Assembly (NCBI GenBank): GCA_023480735.1
Contig: JAMCXB010000041.1
Coordinates: 1-37,106 of the forward strand
Length of the DNA: 37,106 nt
Reading direction: 5' to 3'
From: Bacteroidota bacterium
GTDB lineage: Bacteria; Bacteroidota; Ignavibacteria; Kryptoniales; JAKASW01
Part shown: positions 9,880-19,202 of the stretch, one piece after another
How the letters are laid out: every line of letters begins with the position of its first letter
Numbering within the stretch: position 1 is the first letter of the stretch
Translations under genes and position numbers: made by a program
Notes under the pieces: generated by a model
What the model was told of the DNA's origin: nothing
The model's database searches: none
What the model saw: the letters and a program-made list of their open reading frames with translations, nothing else

Positions 9880-11358
9880 TCACTCGACAAAAAAATTCTC
9901 GCGAAGCTCGTTCTCAAAATCCACAATTTCTTTCACGTTTCTAAGAAACCAGGGATCAATTTTTGTAAGATCGTGTATCTCTTCTACCGCCAGTCCAGCC
10001 TGAAGGGCAGGACGGAGATAGAAAATGTTATCCGGCTTCGGCTGCTTTAGATGATTGGCTATCGCCTTCTTTGCCTCACGGAGCTTCGCGTTCTTGAGCT
10101 TCGGAATATTGTAGGTGTCCTTCCCGTCACTGCCGAGTCCAAATCGCCCCTGCTCGAGCGACCTGAGAGCCTTCTGCAAGGCTTCCTTAAATGTACTTCC
10201 GAATGACATTGCCTCACCGACCGATTTCATCTGGACACCGAGCGTATCGTCGGTCCCTTTGAACTTCTCGAAATCCCACCGGGGGATTTTCACGACGACG
10301 TAGTCGATAGACGGTTCGAAGGATGCGGGAGTCTTCTTCGTGATGTCGTTTGGAACCTCGTCAAGCGTGTAACCCACTGCAAGCATCGCGGCAATTTTTG
10401 CGATAGGAAAACCAGTGGCTTTCGATGCAAGCGCGCTGGACCGAGAGACGCGCGGGTTCATCTCGATGACTACCATCCTGCCGTCTTCGGGGTTCACGGC
10501 AAATTGGATATTCGATCCACCTGTTTCCACGCCGACGGCACGAATAATCTTCTTTGCCCAGTCGCGCATTCTCTGATATTCGCGGTCCGTCAGCGTCTGC
10601 GCCGGTGCCACCGTGATGGAGTCCCCCGTGTGTACGCCCATTGCATCGACATTTTCAATCGAGCATACGATCACGACGTTGTCTCTCTTGTCCCGCATCA
10701 CCTCAAGCTCGAATTCCTTCCAGCCCAGGACAGACTCCTCAATGAGTATTTCACTTATGGGACTTACAGAAAGCCCGTGACGAGCGATTCCTTCGAATTC
10801 CTCGATGTTGTATGCAACTCCGCCTCCCATTCCTCCGAGAGTAAACGACGGCCTGATAATGGCCGGGAACCCGACGTGCCCGATGATATCCATCGCCTGC
10901 TCCATTGTCCGGACGAAGCCGCCCTTCGGGACATCCAGACCGACCGACGTGACCGTGTCCTTGAACAACTCGCGGTCCTCAGCCTTCTTGATCGCATCGA
11001 GCTTTGCCCCGATCATCTCGACTCCATTTCGTTCGAGCACTCCCGACTCTGCGAGACTGACGGCAATATTAAGTGCGGTTTGCCCGCCCATTGTGGGAAG
11101 AATCGCATCCGGTCTTTCAATCTCGATGATCTTTTGAACAAACTCCGGCGTCAACGGTTCGATGTATGTTACATCCGCGAGCTCGGGATCGGTCATTATA
11201 GTCGCAGGATTACTGTTGACGAGAATGACCTTGTAGCCGAGCTTCCGTAAGACTTTGCAGGCTTGCGTACCCGAATAGTCGAACTCACACGCTTGTCCGA
11301 TTACAATAGGTCCGCTGCCGATTATCAGGATTGAATTTATATCTTCGCGTTTAGACAA
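9880..11358 (-). CDS. carB: Carbamoyl-phosphate synthase large subunit, N-terminal half
   Basis: This half carries the first pre-ATP-grasp/ATP-grasp synthetase domain: [20 protein letters not shown] near the N terminus, [20 protein letters not shown], the Gly-rich [12 protein letters not shown], and [20 protein letters not shown]. It phosphorylates bicarbonate. It then runs into the oligomerisation region ([21 protein letters not shown]) and ends at TGA. TTG 11358 gives the family-typical N terminus [13 protein letters not shown]; a TTG 27 nt upstream is also open. Its length of 492 residues is about that of the separate CarB1 chains in some archaea. No carA gene is adjacent, so the glutaminase subunit must be encoded elsewhere. 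Confidence 0.93.
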   Translation of the reverse strand: MSKREDINSILIIGSGPIVIGQACEFDYSGTQACKVLRKLGYKVILVNSNPATIMTDPELADVTYIEPLTPEFVQKIIEIERPDAILPTMGGQTALNIAVSLAESGVLERNGVEMIGAKLDAIKKAEDRELFKDTVTSVGLDVPKGGFVRTMEQAMDIIGHVGFPAIIRPSFTLGGMGGGVAYNIEEFEGIARHGLSVSPISEILIEESVLGWKEFELEVMRDKRDNVVIVCSIENVDAMGVHTGDSITVAPAQTLTDREYQRMRDWAKKIIRAVGVETGGSNIQFAVNPEDGRMVVIEMNPRVSRSSALASKATGFPIAKIAAMLAVGYTLDEVPNDITKKTPASFEPSIDYVVVKIPRWDFEKFKGTDDTLGVQMKSVGEAMSFGSTFKEALQKALRSLEQGRFGLGSDGKDTYNIPKLKNAKLREAKKAIANHLKQPKPDNIFYLRPALQAGLAVEEIHDLTKIDPWFLRNVKEIVDFENELRENFFVE

Positions 11359-11412
11359 TGGCTGCTCACTTAGTTTTCGACACAAAATTTAATTATATGG
11401 AAAGGGTTAATC

Positions 11413-11435
11413 AAGGTGATGCGGAATGTCACCTT
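11413..11435. promoter_or_regulatory. Inverted repeat in the carB/alkD divergent intergenic region
   Basis: AAGGTGA and TCACCTT form a perfect 7-bp inverted repeat with a 9-nt centre, 55 nt upstream of the carB start and about 105 nt upstream of the AlkD-like start. Its position between divergent genes suits an operator or leader hairpin, but no regulator is identifiable. Confidence 0.3.
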
Positions 11436-11540
11436 CAACCGAGATAAAGCTATGAAGAAGGTAACCATCTGCTAAGATGGCTTTCCTCCCAACCCATGTT
11501 TATATTGAGCCAGTTATGAAACAAGGAGGCCGCAAACATC

Positions 11541-12248
11541 GTGAATTCAAAACGCGACGCACTGAAGGTAGTAAGGGTACTCGAGGAATTCCGCAATCCC
11601 GAGAGTCTTGAGGGGCTGTCAAGGTACGGTATCAGCACCAAGGACACGCTCGGGATATCAATCCCTATTCTTCGTGACCTTGCAAAGGAAGTCGGGAGAA
11701 ATCACGCCCTTGCCGTGGAATTGTGGAATACAGGGATACATGAAGCCAGGATCCTCGCAGGATACATCGACGACCCCGAAGAGGTAACAAGCTCTCAAAT
11801 GGAGAGTTGGGCAAAGGACTTCGACTCATGGGATGTCTGCGATCAGATTTGCAGCAACCTTTTTGACAGGACTAAATTTGCGCTTTCAAAAGCGGTGGAA
11901 TGGACAAAGAGTGAAGAAGAGTTTGTAAAGCGGGCGGGATTTGTCCTCATGGCCGCTCTCGCCGTCCACGACAAGGAAGCAGGCGACGAAATATTTCTGT
12001 CATTCCTTCCAATCATAAGGCGAGAAGCTGCCGATGAGAGGAACTTCGTAAAGAAAGCCGCCAACTGGGCCTTGCGCCAAATAGGAAAACGGAATTTAAA
12101 ACTGAACAAAGCTGCGCTGAAAACCGCAAAGGAAATCCGAAAAATGGATTCAAAAACCGCCAGGTGGGTTGCGACGGATGCAATAAGAGAATTAACGGGT
12201 GCGAATGTCCTCGACAAGCTCAGGAAGAGTCGGCCTGACAAATCGTAG
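11541..12248 (+). CDS. DNA alkylation repair protein, AlkD-like HEAT-repeat glycosylase
   Basis: This 235-residue protein is built wholly of HEAT-like helical repeats, as in the DNA_alkylation family (PF08713; 3-methyladenine/7-methylguanine glycosylases of AlkC/AlkD type). The family hallmark region is visible as FDSWDVCDQ (about 97-105), where Trp and Asp four residues apart match the DNA-contacting and catalytic pair of AlkD. VKKAANWALRQIGKRN (about 170-185) supplies the conserved basic segment. The GTG start is fixed by a perfect AAGGAGG 11 nt upstream. It stands alone on the plus strand, convergent with sucB; 59 nt separate the two stops and hold no clear terminator. It functionally echoes the mpg gene further along. 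Confidence 0.88.
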   Translation: MNSKRDALKVVRVLEEFRNPESLEGLSRYGISTKDTLGISIPILRDLAKEVGRNHALAVELWNTGIHEARILAGYIDDPEEVTSSQMESWAKDFDSWDVCDQICSNLFDRTKFALSKAVEWTKSEEEFVKRAGFVLMAALAVHDKEAGDEIFLSFLPIIRREAADERNFVKKAANWALRQIGKRNLKLNKAALKTAKEIRKMDSKTARWVATDAIRELTGANVLDKLRKSRPDKS

Positions 12249-12307
12249 GGAGCCTGCCAGGTGACGTTATAGATACGTTCCAACGTGCACCGACACCGCG
12301 CGGTCTT

Positions 12308-13594
12308 TTACTCGAACAGCATTGTTGCCGGATCTTCGACAAGCTCCTTCACCTTCACCAGGAACTGAACGGATTCGCGTCCATCAACTATCCTGTGGTC
12401 ATACGTGAGGGCAACGTACATCATAGGTCTGACCACGAGTTGTCCATTTTCAACAACCGGTCTCTCGGCGATCTTGTGCAGACCGAGTATGCCGACCTGC
12501 GGCGGATTGAGAATCGGCGTGCTCATCATGGAACCAAAGACCCCGCCGTTAGTAATTGTAAATGTACCTCCGCGTAAGTCGTCCAGCGTAAGCGCGCCCT
12601 TTGAGGATTTTTCCGCGTAATTCTTGATACCCATCTCGATCTCGGCAAACGACATATGGTCCGCATTCCTCAACACCGGAACTACCAGCCCTTCTTCCGC
12701 ACCGATTGCCACCCCGATGTCGTAATAATACTTGTACAATATGTCATCGCCGTCTATCTCGGCATTCAGTCTGGGAAATTCCTTCAATGCGGCGATAACT
12801 GCCTTCACATAGAATGAGACAATCCCTAAGTTTACTCCGTACTTCTCCTTGAAGTTTTCCTTGTACTTCTTTCTAAGTTCCATGACGCGGTTCATGTCAA
12901 CTTCGTTGAAAGTCGTCAGCATGGCCGCCGACTGCTGGGCTTCGACCATCCTGCGTGCTATCGTCTTTCTCCGGAGAGACATCCTGACCCTCTCCTCGCG
13001 CTCCTTTCTCTCCAGCGGAACGGCCTTCGGCGCAGAAGGGGCGGGCAGTTGCCTGCCATTTTCAGGCTTGGAAGCACCGGCCTCACTCCGGTTTGAAGCT
13101 GCTGATTCAGTCTTGTGCGATAGAAAACTCTCTACATCATGTTTAGTGACCCTGCCGCCGGCACCGGAACCTGAGACGGCCGATATTTCCAGGCCACTTA
13201 CCTCGGCAACTCGCTTAGCCAGTGGAGTCGCCTTCTCTCTTGCGGTCGTTTCGGCCTTTTCCTCGTGTTCAACAGGTTGCTTCGCCGGCACCGGCGCTTT
13301 TCTTGCCTCCGACGTCTCAGCAACTTCCCGTGAGGTTTGCGAGACGGCTGTCTGGGCCGACGTATCTATTTCCCCGATGGTATCCCCGATATGGACGGTA
13401 TCCTCCTCACGAGCGATGATCTTCGCCAGGACTCCCGCATTCTGCGCAGCTACTTCAACGTTGACCTTCTCGGTCTCGAGTTCCACAAGGACGTCGCCGA
13501 TGTCCACAGACTCGCCCTCTTTTTTCAACCAATGTGCTATTCTCGCTTCGACCACGGATTCCCCGAGCGCGGGGACAACAATCGTGTGTTTCAT
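12308..13594 (-). CDS. sucB: 2-oxoglutarate dehydrogenase E2, dihydrolipoyllysine-residue succinyltransferase
   Basis: This 428-residue E2 has a lipoyl domain (1-75) with the lipoylation lysine in ELETEKVNVEV, an Ala/Pro/Glu-rich linker, an E3-binding domain (about 120-155, TPLAKRVAEVSGLEISAVSG), and a catalytic acyltransferase domain (about 195-428) with the active-site YDHRIVDGRE near the C terminus. It transfers the succinyl group to CoA in the TCA cycle. The start codon overlaps the sucA stop by 4 bp (ATGA), implying translational coupling, and AGAGGAAAC precedes it. Linkage to an OGDH-type E1 identifies it as the succinyl rather than the acetyl paralogue. The E3 subunit is not in the window. 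Confidence 0.95.
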   Translation of the reverse strand: MKHTIVVPALGESVVEARIAHWLKKEGESVDIGDVLVELETEKVNVEVAAQNAGVLAKIIAREEDTVHIGDTIGEIDTSAQTAVSQTSREVAETSEARKAPVPAKQPVEHEEKAETTAREKATPLAKRVAEVSGLEISAVSGSGAGGRVTKHDVESFLSHKTESAASNRSEAGASKPENGRQLPAPSAPKAVPLERKEREERVRMSLRRKTIARRMVEAQQSAAMLTTFNEVDMNRVMELRKKYKENFKEKYGVNLGIVSFYVKAVIAALKEFPRLNAEIDGDDILYKYYYDIGVAIGAEEGLVVPVLRNADHMSFAEIEMGIKNYAEKSSKGALTLDDLRGGTFTITNGGVFGSMMSTPILNPPQVGILGLHKIAERPVVENGQLVVRPMMYVALTYDHRIVDGRESVQFLVKVKELVEDPATMLFE

Positions 13595-16500
13595 CTCATG
13601 TTTCCTCTTGTACTATGAACCTCGTTAACTGATTGTCGACTCAGGGTGAGCGCGTCTATCGCAGGCTCTTCGGCCGATCTTTCTCCAATCTCCTTTCGAT
13701 TCCCTCTGTACACCCGCTCGATTATCTCTTTCTGATGTGCGATGTGCAAGGTGGTTGATCCATCCGCCGGACTTGCGTTCGGGGTCCTGCCTATGTAGCT
13801 GATGGGGAACTCCGTTCCGAACAACTCTTGCAGGCGTGGTCTAACATAGCTCCATGCTCCCATGTTCTCCGGCTCTTCCTGCACCCAGACTACTTCTCTA
13901 AACTTCTTGTAACCTTTCACCGCGTCTTTCAGCTCCTCGGCAGGAAACGGATACAATTGTTCGATCCGCTCCAGCGCCACAAGATCATCGGACCTCCTGA
14001 ACTCACTGTCTATCAAGTCGACAAAGATCTTCCCGCTGCAGAGGACTAGTCTTTCAGCTTTGTTATGGAGGGCAGCAGCATTCGGATCGTCAATCACAGA
14101 TCGCCATCTTCCTTCAGACAAATCTCGTGGAGTTGAAGCGGTGTGCGGATGACGCAGCAACCCCTTGGGAGTCATCACAATCAGCGGCAGCGGATCGGTC
14201 TTGAGTACCAGGGCCTGCCGTCTCAACAAGTGGAAGTACTGAGCCGCAGTCGTGCAATTTGCCACCCGTATGTTCGTTTCCGCCGCCAACTCGAGGAAGC
14301 GCTCGAGACGACCGCTGGAATGGTCGGGCCCCTGTCCCTCGTAAGCGTGCGGCAGGAGGAGAACGATCGATGTAGTCTGCCCCCATTTCGCTCTTGCTGA
14401 GGTGATGAACTCATCCACCATCATCTGAGCATTGTTTATGAAATCCCCGTATTGCGCTTCCCAAATGACCAGCCTCTCCGGCTCCTGGATATTGTAACCG
14501 TATTCGAATCCTATGGCGGCATTCTCGGTCAATGGGCTGTTGTAAATCTCGAATCCCGCCTTCGCGTTGCGCAGTGATTGAAGGGGATTAAAAGTGTTCC
14601 CGTTCTTGATGTCATGATAGGTCAGGTGCCTGTGACTGAAAGTTCCTCTGTCGGAGTCCTGGCCGGTAAATCGAATCGGAATTCCCTCCTCGACGATCGA
14701 GGATAAAGCGAATATTTCGGCGGCAGCCCAATCGATTGTCGGGCTGTCCGGATCCTCAAAAAGGAGCTTGCGCTTTTCCACCGAGCGCACGAGCTTGGGA
14801 TGGATGGAGAATCCTTCCGGGAACGATAACAGTTCTTCGTTGAGCTTCTTCAACCTTTCAAGGGTGACCTGAGTCCTGACGCGTTTTGCGATCCCCGAGG
14901 GCGGTGCAACCGGACGGGTTTCAATCAATGCCTTGTCCGGTTCGAGCGACGAGAGCACGGACTGCAGCCTGTCAAATTCTGTTTTCGCCAGCTTAGCAGC
15001 CTCATCCGATGAAATGATATTTCTCTGTTCGAGGACTTTTACCCACTTCTGTCTGACCGTAGGAGTATTCTGAATTCTCTCGTACATCAAAGGCTGTGTG
15101 AATGTCGGCTCATCGCTCTCGTTATGACCGTGCCGACGATACCCAACGAGGTCGATAAGGAAATCCTTGTGAAATCTTTCCCTGTAGGCAGATGCAATTC
15201 TGATCGTTTCAACGCATGCCTCAGGATCGTCCGCGTTCACGTGAACGATCGGTATTTCAAATCCCTTTGCCAGATCGCTTGCGTACCTTGTGCTCCTCGA
15301 TTCACTCGGGAGGGCAGTGTACCCAAGTTGGTTGTTCGTAATTATGTGAATCGTCCCCCCAGTCGAGTAACCGTCCAGTCGTGAGAAGTTCAACGTCTCG
15401 GCTACGATGCCCTGCCCCGGAAAAGAGGCGTCGCCGTGTATCAAAACGGGCAGTGTAATACTGGGATCAAATTTCGGCTTGCCTCCCTGCTGTGCGTCTG
15501 TTCCGGATGCGCGTGCCATCCCCTCGACGACTGGATCTATAGCCTCAAGGTGGCTTGGATTCGGTGCCAGAAAAATCTCCAGCTCGTTTGGCGAACTGTT
15601 CGGCTGAATCCTGAATCCTCCCAGATGGTACTTCACGTCTCCGGTCCAGTCCAGGTCTACGCGTGAATTCCGATGACGGGCGGGATCTTTGAACTCAGCA
15701 AGGATCGCGGCGTATGGAAGCTGGAGAATGTGAGCCAGAACGTTAAGCCGTCCACGGTGTGCCATCCCTATGATAATCGATCTTGTACCGGAGTGGGTCG
15801 CTAGGGCAACGAGTTCGCCGAGCATGGGCACCAGCATGTCTACGCCCTCGATCGAAAACCTGAATTTACCGGGAAAAGACCTCTGAAGAAACTGCTCGAA
15901 CACTTCGACCTGTGTAAGCTTCTCAAGCATCGGTTTCTCTTTAACCGGGACAACGAGATGAGAGAATTCCCTGCTCTCGATTACGTCCCGAAGCCACGTT
16001 CTCTCATCCACCTCGTGAACATGCTCGAAGTCAAATCCGACAGTTGATGTGTATATTTCCATCAGAGTATCGATTGCGTCGAAGGCATTTCGTGATTTCG
16101 CGACGATAGGTCCACCCACTATATCAGCCGGAAGCTTCTTCAGAATCTCGTCAGTTATTCCGTAGGATTCCTTCCGAAGTATCGATGCGCTTTCCGGAAG
16201 CAAGCCAAGCGGGTCAAGCTGCGCTGCCAGATGGCCGAACTGTCTGATGTCATGTGCCAGAATGGCGACGGCAAGCACGATTTTCCGCTCCTCCTCCGAC
16301 TCGAATCGCTGCTGAACCGATTCTGCCGCAATTCCGGAAGTTTGGGATCTTGCCTCGGCCAGTTCCCGGCCCCATTTCTGAAAGGCGATTTTTGTCTCGT
16401 CGTCTACCGAAGATGGATCTGCAAGGAATCTATCGTAAAGTTCTAAGACATATCCTGCGTTTGGTCCGCAAAATTCTCTCAATACGTCCATTATACTCAT
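13591..16500 (-). CDS. sucA: 2-oxoglutarate dehydrogenase E1 component
   Basis: This 969-residue thiamine-diphosphate enzyme decarboxylates 2-oxoglutarate and reductively succinylates the E2 lipoyl arm. Family signatures in order are the N-terminal GPNAGYVLELYDRFLADPSS, MAHRGRLNVLAHIL (about 244-257), HGDASFPGQGIVAETLNFS (about 360), GHNESDEPTFTQPLMYERI (about 458) and the C-terminal QEEPENMGAWSYVRPRL. Its length matches bacterial SucA (about 930-990). The start is ATG 16500 with no good Shine-Dalgarno site; a second ATG three codons in is possible. It is first in a two-gene operon with sucB and indicates an oxidative TCA cycle. Confidence 0.96.
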   Translation of the reverse strand: MSIMDVLREFCGPNAGYVLELYDRFLADPSSVDDETKIAFQKWGRELAEARSQTSGIAAESVQQRFESEEERKIVLAVAILAHDIRQFGHLAAQLDPLGLLPESASILRKESYGITDEILKKLPADIVGGPIVAKSRNAFDAIDTLMEIYTSTVGFDFEHVHEVDERTWLRDVIESREFSHLVVPVKEKPMLEKLTQVEVFEQFLQRSFPGKFRFSIEGVDMLVPMLGELVALATHSGTRSIIIGMAHRGRLNVLAHILQLPYAAILAEFKDPARHRNSRVDLDWTGDVKYHLGGFRIQPNSSPNELEIFLAPNPSHLEAIDPVVEGMARASGTDAQQGGKPKFDPSITLPVLIHGDASFPGQGIVAETLNFSRLDGYSTGGTIHIITNNQLGYTALPSESRSTRYASDLAKGFEIPIVHVNADDPEACVETIRIASAYRERFHKDFLIDLVGYRRHGHNESDEPTFTQPLMYERIQNTPTVRQKWVKVLEQRNIISSDEAAKLAKTEFDRLQSVLSSLEPDKALIETRPVAPPSGIAKRVRTQVTLERLKKLNEELLSFPEGFSIHPKLVRSVEKRKLLFEDPDSPTIDWAAAEIFALSSIVEEGIPIRFTGQDSDRGTFSHRHLTYHDIKNGNTFNPLQSLRNAKAGFEIYNSPLTENAAIGFEYGYNIQEPERLVIWEAQYGDFINNAQMMVDEFITSARAKWGQTTSIVLLLPHAYEGQGPDHSSGRLERFLELAAETNIRVANCTTAAQYFHLLRRQALVLKTDPLPLIVMTPKGLLRHPHTASTPRDLSEGRWRSVIDDPNAAALHNKAERLVLCSGKIFVDLIDSEFRRSDDLVALERIEQLYPFPAEELKDAVKGYKKFREVVWVQEEPENMGAWSYVRPRLQELFGTEFPISYIGRTPNASPADGSTTLHIAHQKEIIERVYRGNRKEIGERSAEEPAIDALTLSRQSVNEVHSTRGNMR

Positions 16501-17263
16501 TCAATTTTTATCTTGTTCAAAATAGCGGGTCAATGGCCTCTTGCCTTTTCCTCTCTAGAATAAAGGCATACGCGTGGAAAGGGGCACTCTCCAACCATTG
16601 AATAAGTTCTCTGTTCGTTTTCGTCCATCGTAAGTATAACTAAAAACCATTTCGGATTCACCTGCCGTGACCCGAAATGGCCACCAGATGCACGTAAATC
16701 ACACTCACTTAACAAATCTGGACGACCAAGGGTTCTCTGAAGGGCATGGGATGACAACTTCGGAATAAATCATCAAGTCGAAGACCTTGGATCATGTGTA
16801 GTTGAGCGATTTTTGCGACAAGAGAAGGTTGCATCGGACACTGATCTTCTTCTATCCGCGGGAGATTCCGCAGGTGATCCTCATTTAGCCCTGACCTGAC
16901 GCCGTCACGTCGCCTGTGGGTGTGCGACAAATTTGTAAAAAGCAATAGATTAACCACATAGGCACATTAGAAAACATAGATTTATTCGTTAATGTGCCCT
17001 ATGTGCCTATGTGTTTTATATTTTTGTCGCAGACCCGTCGCGTAACCCCTCACTTATGGTTTCTCGCCAAGCGCGAGCTCGCAAAGCGAACCGCTCGTCA
17101 ACATTTCTTTGCGTTCTTGGCGCCTTTGCGAGAGAAATAACCCTTTCAGTGAGGCATTACCCCGTCGCCTGTTTCGAGATTGCAATTGACGCGCCGAAAT
17201 AATAACTTTACCGCAGTCCAGTCCCGCCCTGCGAGACATTTTCTAAACTGTATACAATGCACG
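16501..17263. other. Intergenic region without a supportable gene
   Basis: These 763 bases separate divergent sucA and tilS. Short ORFs here look like no known protein. The region contains a small inverted-repeat element (16918-17036) and, at about 17058-17145, an imperfect inverted arrangement of the motif GCAAAGGCGCCAAGAACGC, a kind of intergenic repeat common in environmental genomes. The promoters for both flanking operons must lie here, but none is clear. Confidence 0.6.
16918..17036. mobile_element. MITE-like element, copy 1 (119 bp)
   Basis: The terminal inverted repeats are GGGTGTGCGACAAA (16918-16931) and TTTGTCGCAGACCC (17023-17036), 13 of 14 pairing. The core holds a nested inverted repeat (CACATAGGCACATTA with TAATGTGCCCTATGTG), so one strand can fold into a long hairpin. 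Immediate 9-bp flanks are gtcgcctgt and gtcgcgtaa, sharing five positions and consistent with a decayed 9-bp target duplication. It shares both ends but not its core with 26718-26866. It has no coding capacity, so mobilisation in trans is inferred. Confidence 0.65.
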
Positions 17264-18640
17264 ATGTTGCGCGGCTTTTTTAATAGATTCGAAAGCTTTA
17301 TTCGCAAGTACCAGCTTGTCTCAGAAAACGACAAGATAATCGTCGGTGTCTCAGGTGGTATTGATTCAGTAGTGCTCCTGGATTTGCTGATGGAGCTAAG
17401 GGGTTCCTACCGGCTAGACATATCAGTTGCCCACATAAATCATCAGCTTCGCGGGGACGAATCGGACCAGGATCAGAAATTCGTCGAGAAACTGGCAGAG
17501 GACTACGGTATCGAATGCTTCGTACATGTTGCCGATGTCAAAGCGTTTATGGTCGAACACAAGGCTTCCCTCCAAGTGGGAGCGAGGGAAATCAGGTACA
17601 AATTCTTTGAAACCGTAAAAATTCTCAAGAATTTCACGAAGATAGCAACGGCACATAATGCAAATGACAATGCTGAGACAGTCCTGCTCAATCTTTTGCG
17701 CGGCTCGGGAGCGAACGGCCTAGCCGGGATTCCCATTGTGCGTAACGACATCATACGCCCGCTTCTGTTCGCTGAGCGGAATGAAATCGAGCAATATGCA
17801 AAATTGAAGAGCCTTAAGTACAGGGAAGATTCCTCAAATTTGAAAGACTACTACACTCGCAATTTCATAAGGCATTCGCTCCTCCCACAAATTCAGGAAA
17901 GAATTAACCCCGGTGCAATAGGAACTTTAAACCGTACCGCGGCAATCTTTCAGGAATTGGAGACTTTCGTCAACAACGAAACCAAGGTCATTTATGCCAA
18001 TCTAGCCAAGAACTTTGACGGGGAGAAACTCGTACTCGATATCTTCAAGCTCAGGAATTCTCTTCTCTTCCTGCAAGAGAACATAATCATGACTGCGTTG
18101 AAAGATTTCGTGATGGGCGAAGTAGATTATGCAAAGGTCCATGCAGTAATGGATTTGCTCGATTCAGAAACGGGAAGTTCAATCGAACTCGGGAACGGGG
18201 TGGTTGTTTACAAAGACAGGCGTAATCTCGTCTTCATAAGGAACCCGAAAGAGCCCGCAGAATTCATTGCCGAGATCCTGCGGGGTAAAAAATACGAGTT
18301 TGAGGAGTTCTATTTGAGGAGCGAGGTGGTAGAACGAAGTGATGTGCACTTTTCACTTTCTCCAGTTGTTGAATTTGTTGACGCTGATTTGGTGGGAGAG
18401 GTTCTCACTCTACGAACCTGGCACGCAGGTGATTGGTTCATTCCGCTCGGACTGAAAGGGCACAAAAAGATCAGCGATTTTCTAATAGATTCAAAAATAC
18501 CGATATATCAGAAGAACAATGTATTGGTATTAACGAACAGAGATAACGTAATATGGGTCTGCGGCCTGAGAGTCGACGACCGTTTTAGAATGACAGAACG
18601 GACAAGGAGAATATTGAAGCTTGAATTCGGTTATAAATGA
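17264..18640 (+). CDS. tilS: tRNA(Ile)-lysidine synthetase
   Basis: TilS converts C34 of the CAU-anticodon tRNA(Ile) to lysidine using ATP and lysine, so that AUA is read as Ile. The N-type PP-loop motif VSGGIDSVVLLD lies near residue 27, followed by the family's HINHQLRG (about 55-62) and ATAHNANDNAETVLLNLLRG (about 125-145). The C-terminal domain follows. ATG 17264 gives 458 residues, a usual length; the reading frame is open 28 codons further upstream from a TTG, but that extension lacks family character. There is no Shine-Dalgarno site. The last 20 bp overlap hpt, starting a tilS-hpt-ftsH cluster found in many bacteria. Confidence 0.93.
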   Translation: MLRGFFNRFESFIRKYQLVSENDKIIVGVSGGIDSVVLLDLLMELRGSYRLDISVAHINHQLRGDESDQDQKFVEKLAEDYGIECFVHVADVKAFMVEHKASLQVGAREIRYKFFETVKILKNFTKIATAHNANDNAETVLLNLLRGSGANGLAGIPIVRNDIIRPLLFAERNEIEQYAKLKSLKYREDSSNLKDYYTRNFIRHSLLPQIQERINPGAIGTLNRTAAIFQELETFVNNETKVIYANLAKNFDGEKLVLDIFKLRNSLLFLQENIIMTALKDFVMGEVDYAKVHAVMDLLDSETGSSIELGNGVVVYKDRRNLVFIRNPKEPAEFIAEILRGKKYEFEEFYLRSEVVERSDVHFSLSPVVEFVDADLVGEVLTLRTWHAGDWFIPLGLKGHKKISDFLIDSKIPIYQKNNVLVLTNRDNVIWVCGLRVDDRFRMTERTRRILKLEFGYK

Positions 18641-19184
18641 GCCCCTGCAGTTTGTTACCGTCAACAACGAACGGTTCCGCATATTCATTAGCGAGGAAGA
18701 GATCAAGAAACGTATCAAGGAGCTGGCCGGAGAAATAAACCGGAAATACGCCGGCAAGACGCCGATATTCATCGGGGTGCTCAACGGCTCGTTCATCTTC
18801 TTTTCTGACCTCATACGAGAAATAGACGTAGACTGTGAAATTGACTTTTTTAAGCTATCCAGCTATGGAGATGCGAAGATTTCGTCCGGAAACGTGAAAC
18901 TTTTAAAGGACCTGAATTGTCAAGTAACAGACAGGGACATCATAATCGTAGAGGACATCATAGATTCAGGCCTGTCCATGGATTTCATAAAGAGGCTGGT
19001 TGCCAAACAGAACCCTCTCTCATTCAGCGTGGTAACCCTTCTGTACAAGAGTGATTGCGTTAAAATCGATTTTAAGGTAGATTACATAGGATTCCAAATA
19101 CCAAATCACTTCGTTATTGGCTATGGTTTAGATTACGCGCAGAAGGCAAGGAACCTAAGAGCGATATATGTCTTGGATAAATAG
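18621..19184 (+). CDS. hpt: Hypoxanthine phosphoribosyltransferase
   Basis: This 187-residue purine-salvage enzyme joins hypoxanthine or guanine to PRPP. The PRPP-binding motif is IIIVEDIIDSGLSM (about 109-122), with upstream IFIGVLNGSFIFFSDLIREI and the C-terminal base-binding VDYIGFQIPNHFVIGYGLDY all typical. The TTG start at 18621 lies inside the end of tilS and is supported by AAGGAG at 18604-18609; no later start codon precedes the conserved region. The 20-bp overlap implies translational coupling, and ftsH follows after 18 bp. Confidence 0.94.
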   Translation: MNSVINEPLQFVTVNNERFRIFISEEEIKKRIKELAGEINRKYAGKTPIFIGVLNGSFIFFSDLIREIDVDCEIDFFKLSSYGDAKISSGNVKLLKDLNCQVTDRDIIIVEDIIDSGLSMDFIKRLVAKQNPLSFSVVTLLYKSDCVKIDFKVDYIGFQIPNHFVIGYGLDYAQKARNLRAIYVLDK

Positions 19185-19202
19185 TTTCATAGGAGTTTTT
19201 TG

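Noticed and set aside
9880-9882. UGA recoding (selenocysteine or stop-codon reassignment) in carB
   Set aside because: CarB has no Cys/Sec at this site, the flanking linker is not conserved, no selenocysteine insertion hairpin was evident, and TGA is used as a normal stop in other genes here.
10504-11250. 248-codon plus-strand ORF
   Set aside because: It is a shadow of carB; the minus-strand protein is a clear family member and this one has no recognisable features.
12849-13628. 259-codon plus-strand ORF
   Set aside because: It lies antisense to sucB and its Ser/Ala/Thr-rich composition simply reflects the reverse complement of the linker-rich E2.
16530-16957. Two overlapping short minus-strand ORFs between sucA and tilS
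   Set aside because: There is no Shine-Dalgarno site, no recognisable motif and atypical composition, and one runs into the inverted-repeat element.
17180-17263. Upstream TTG extension of tilS by 28 codons
   Set aside because: The added residues are not TilS-like, and the usual family start (MLRGFFNRFESFI) is at ATG 17264.
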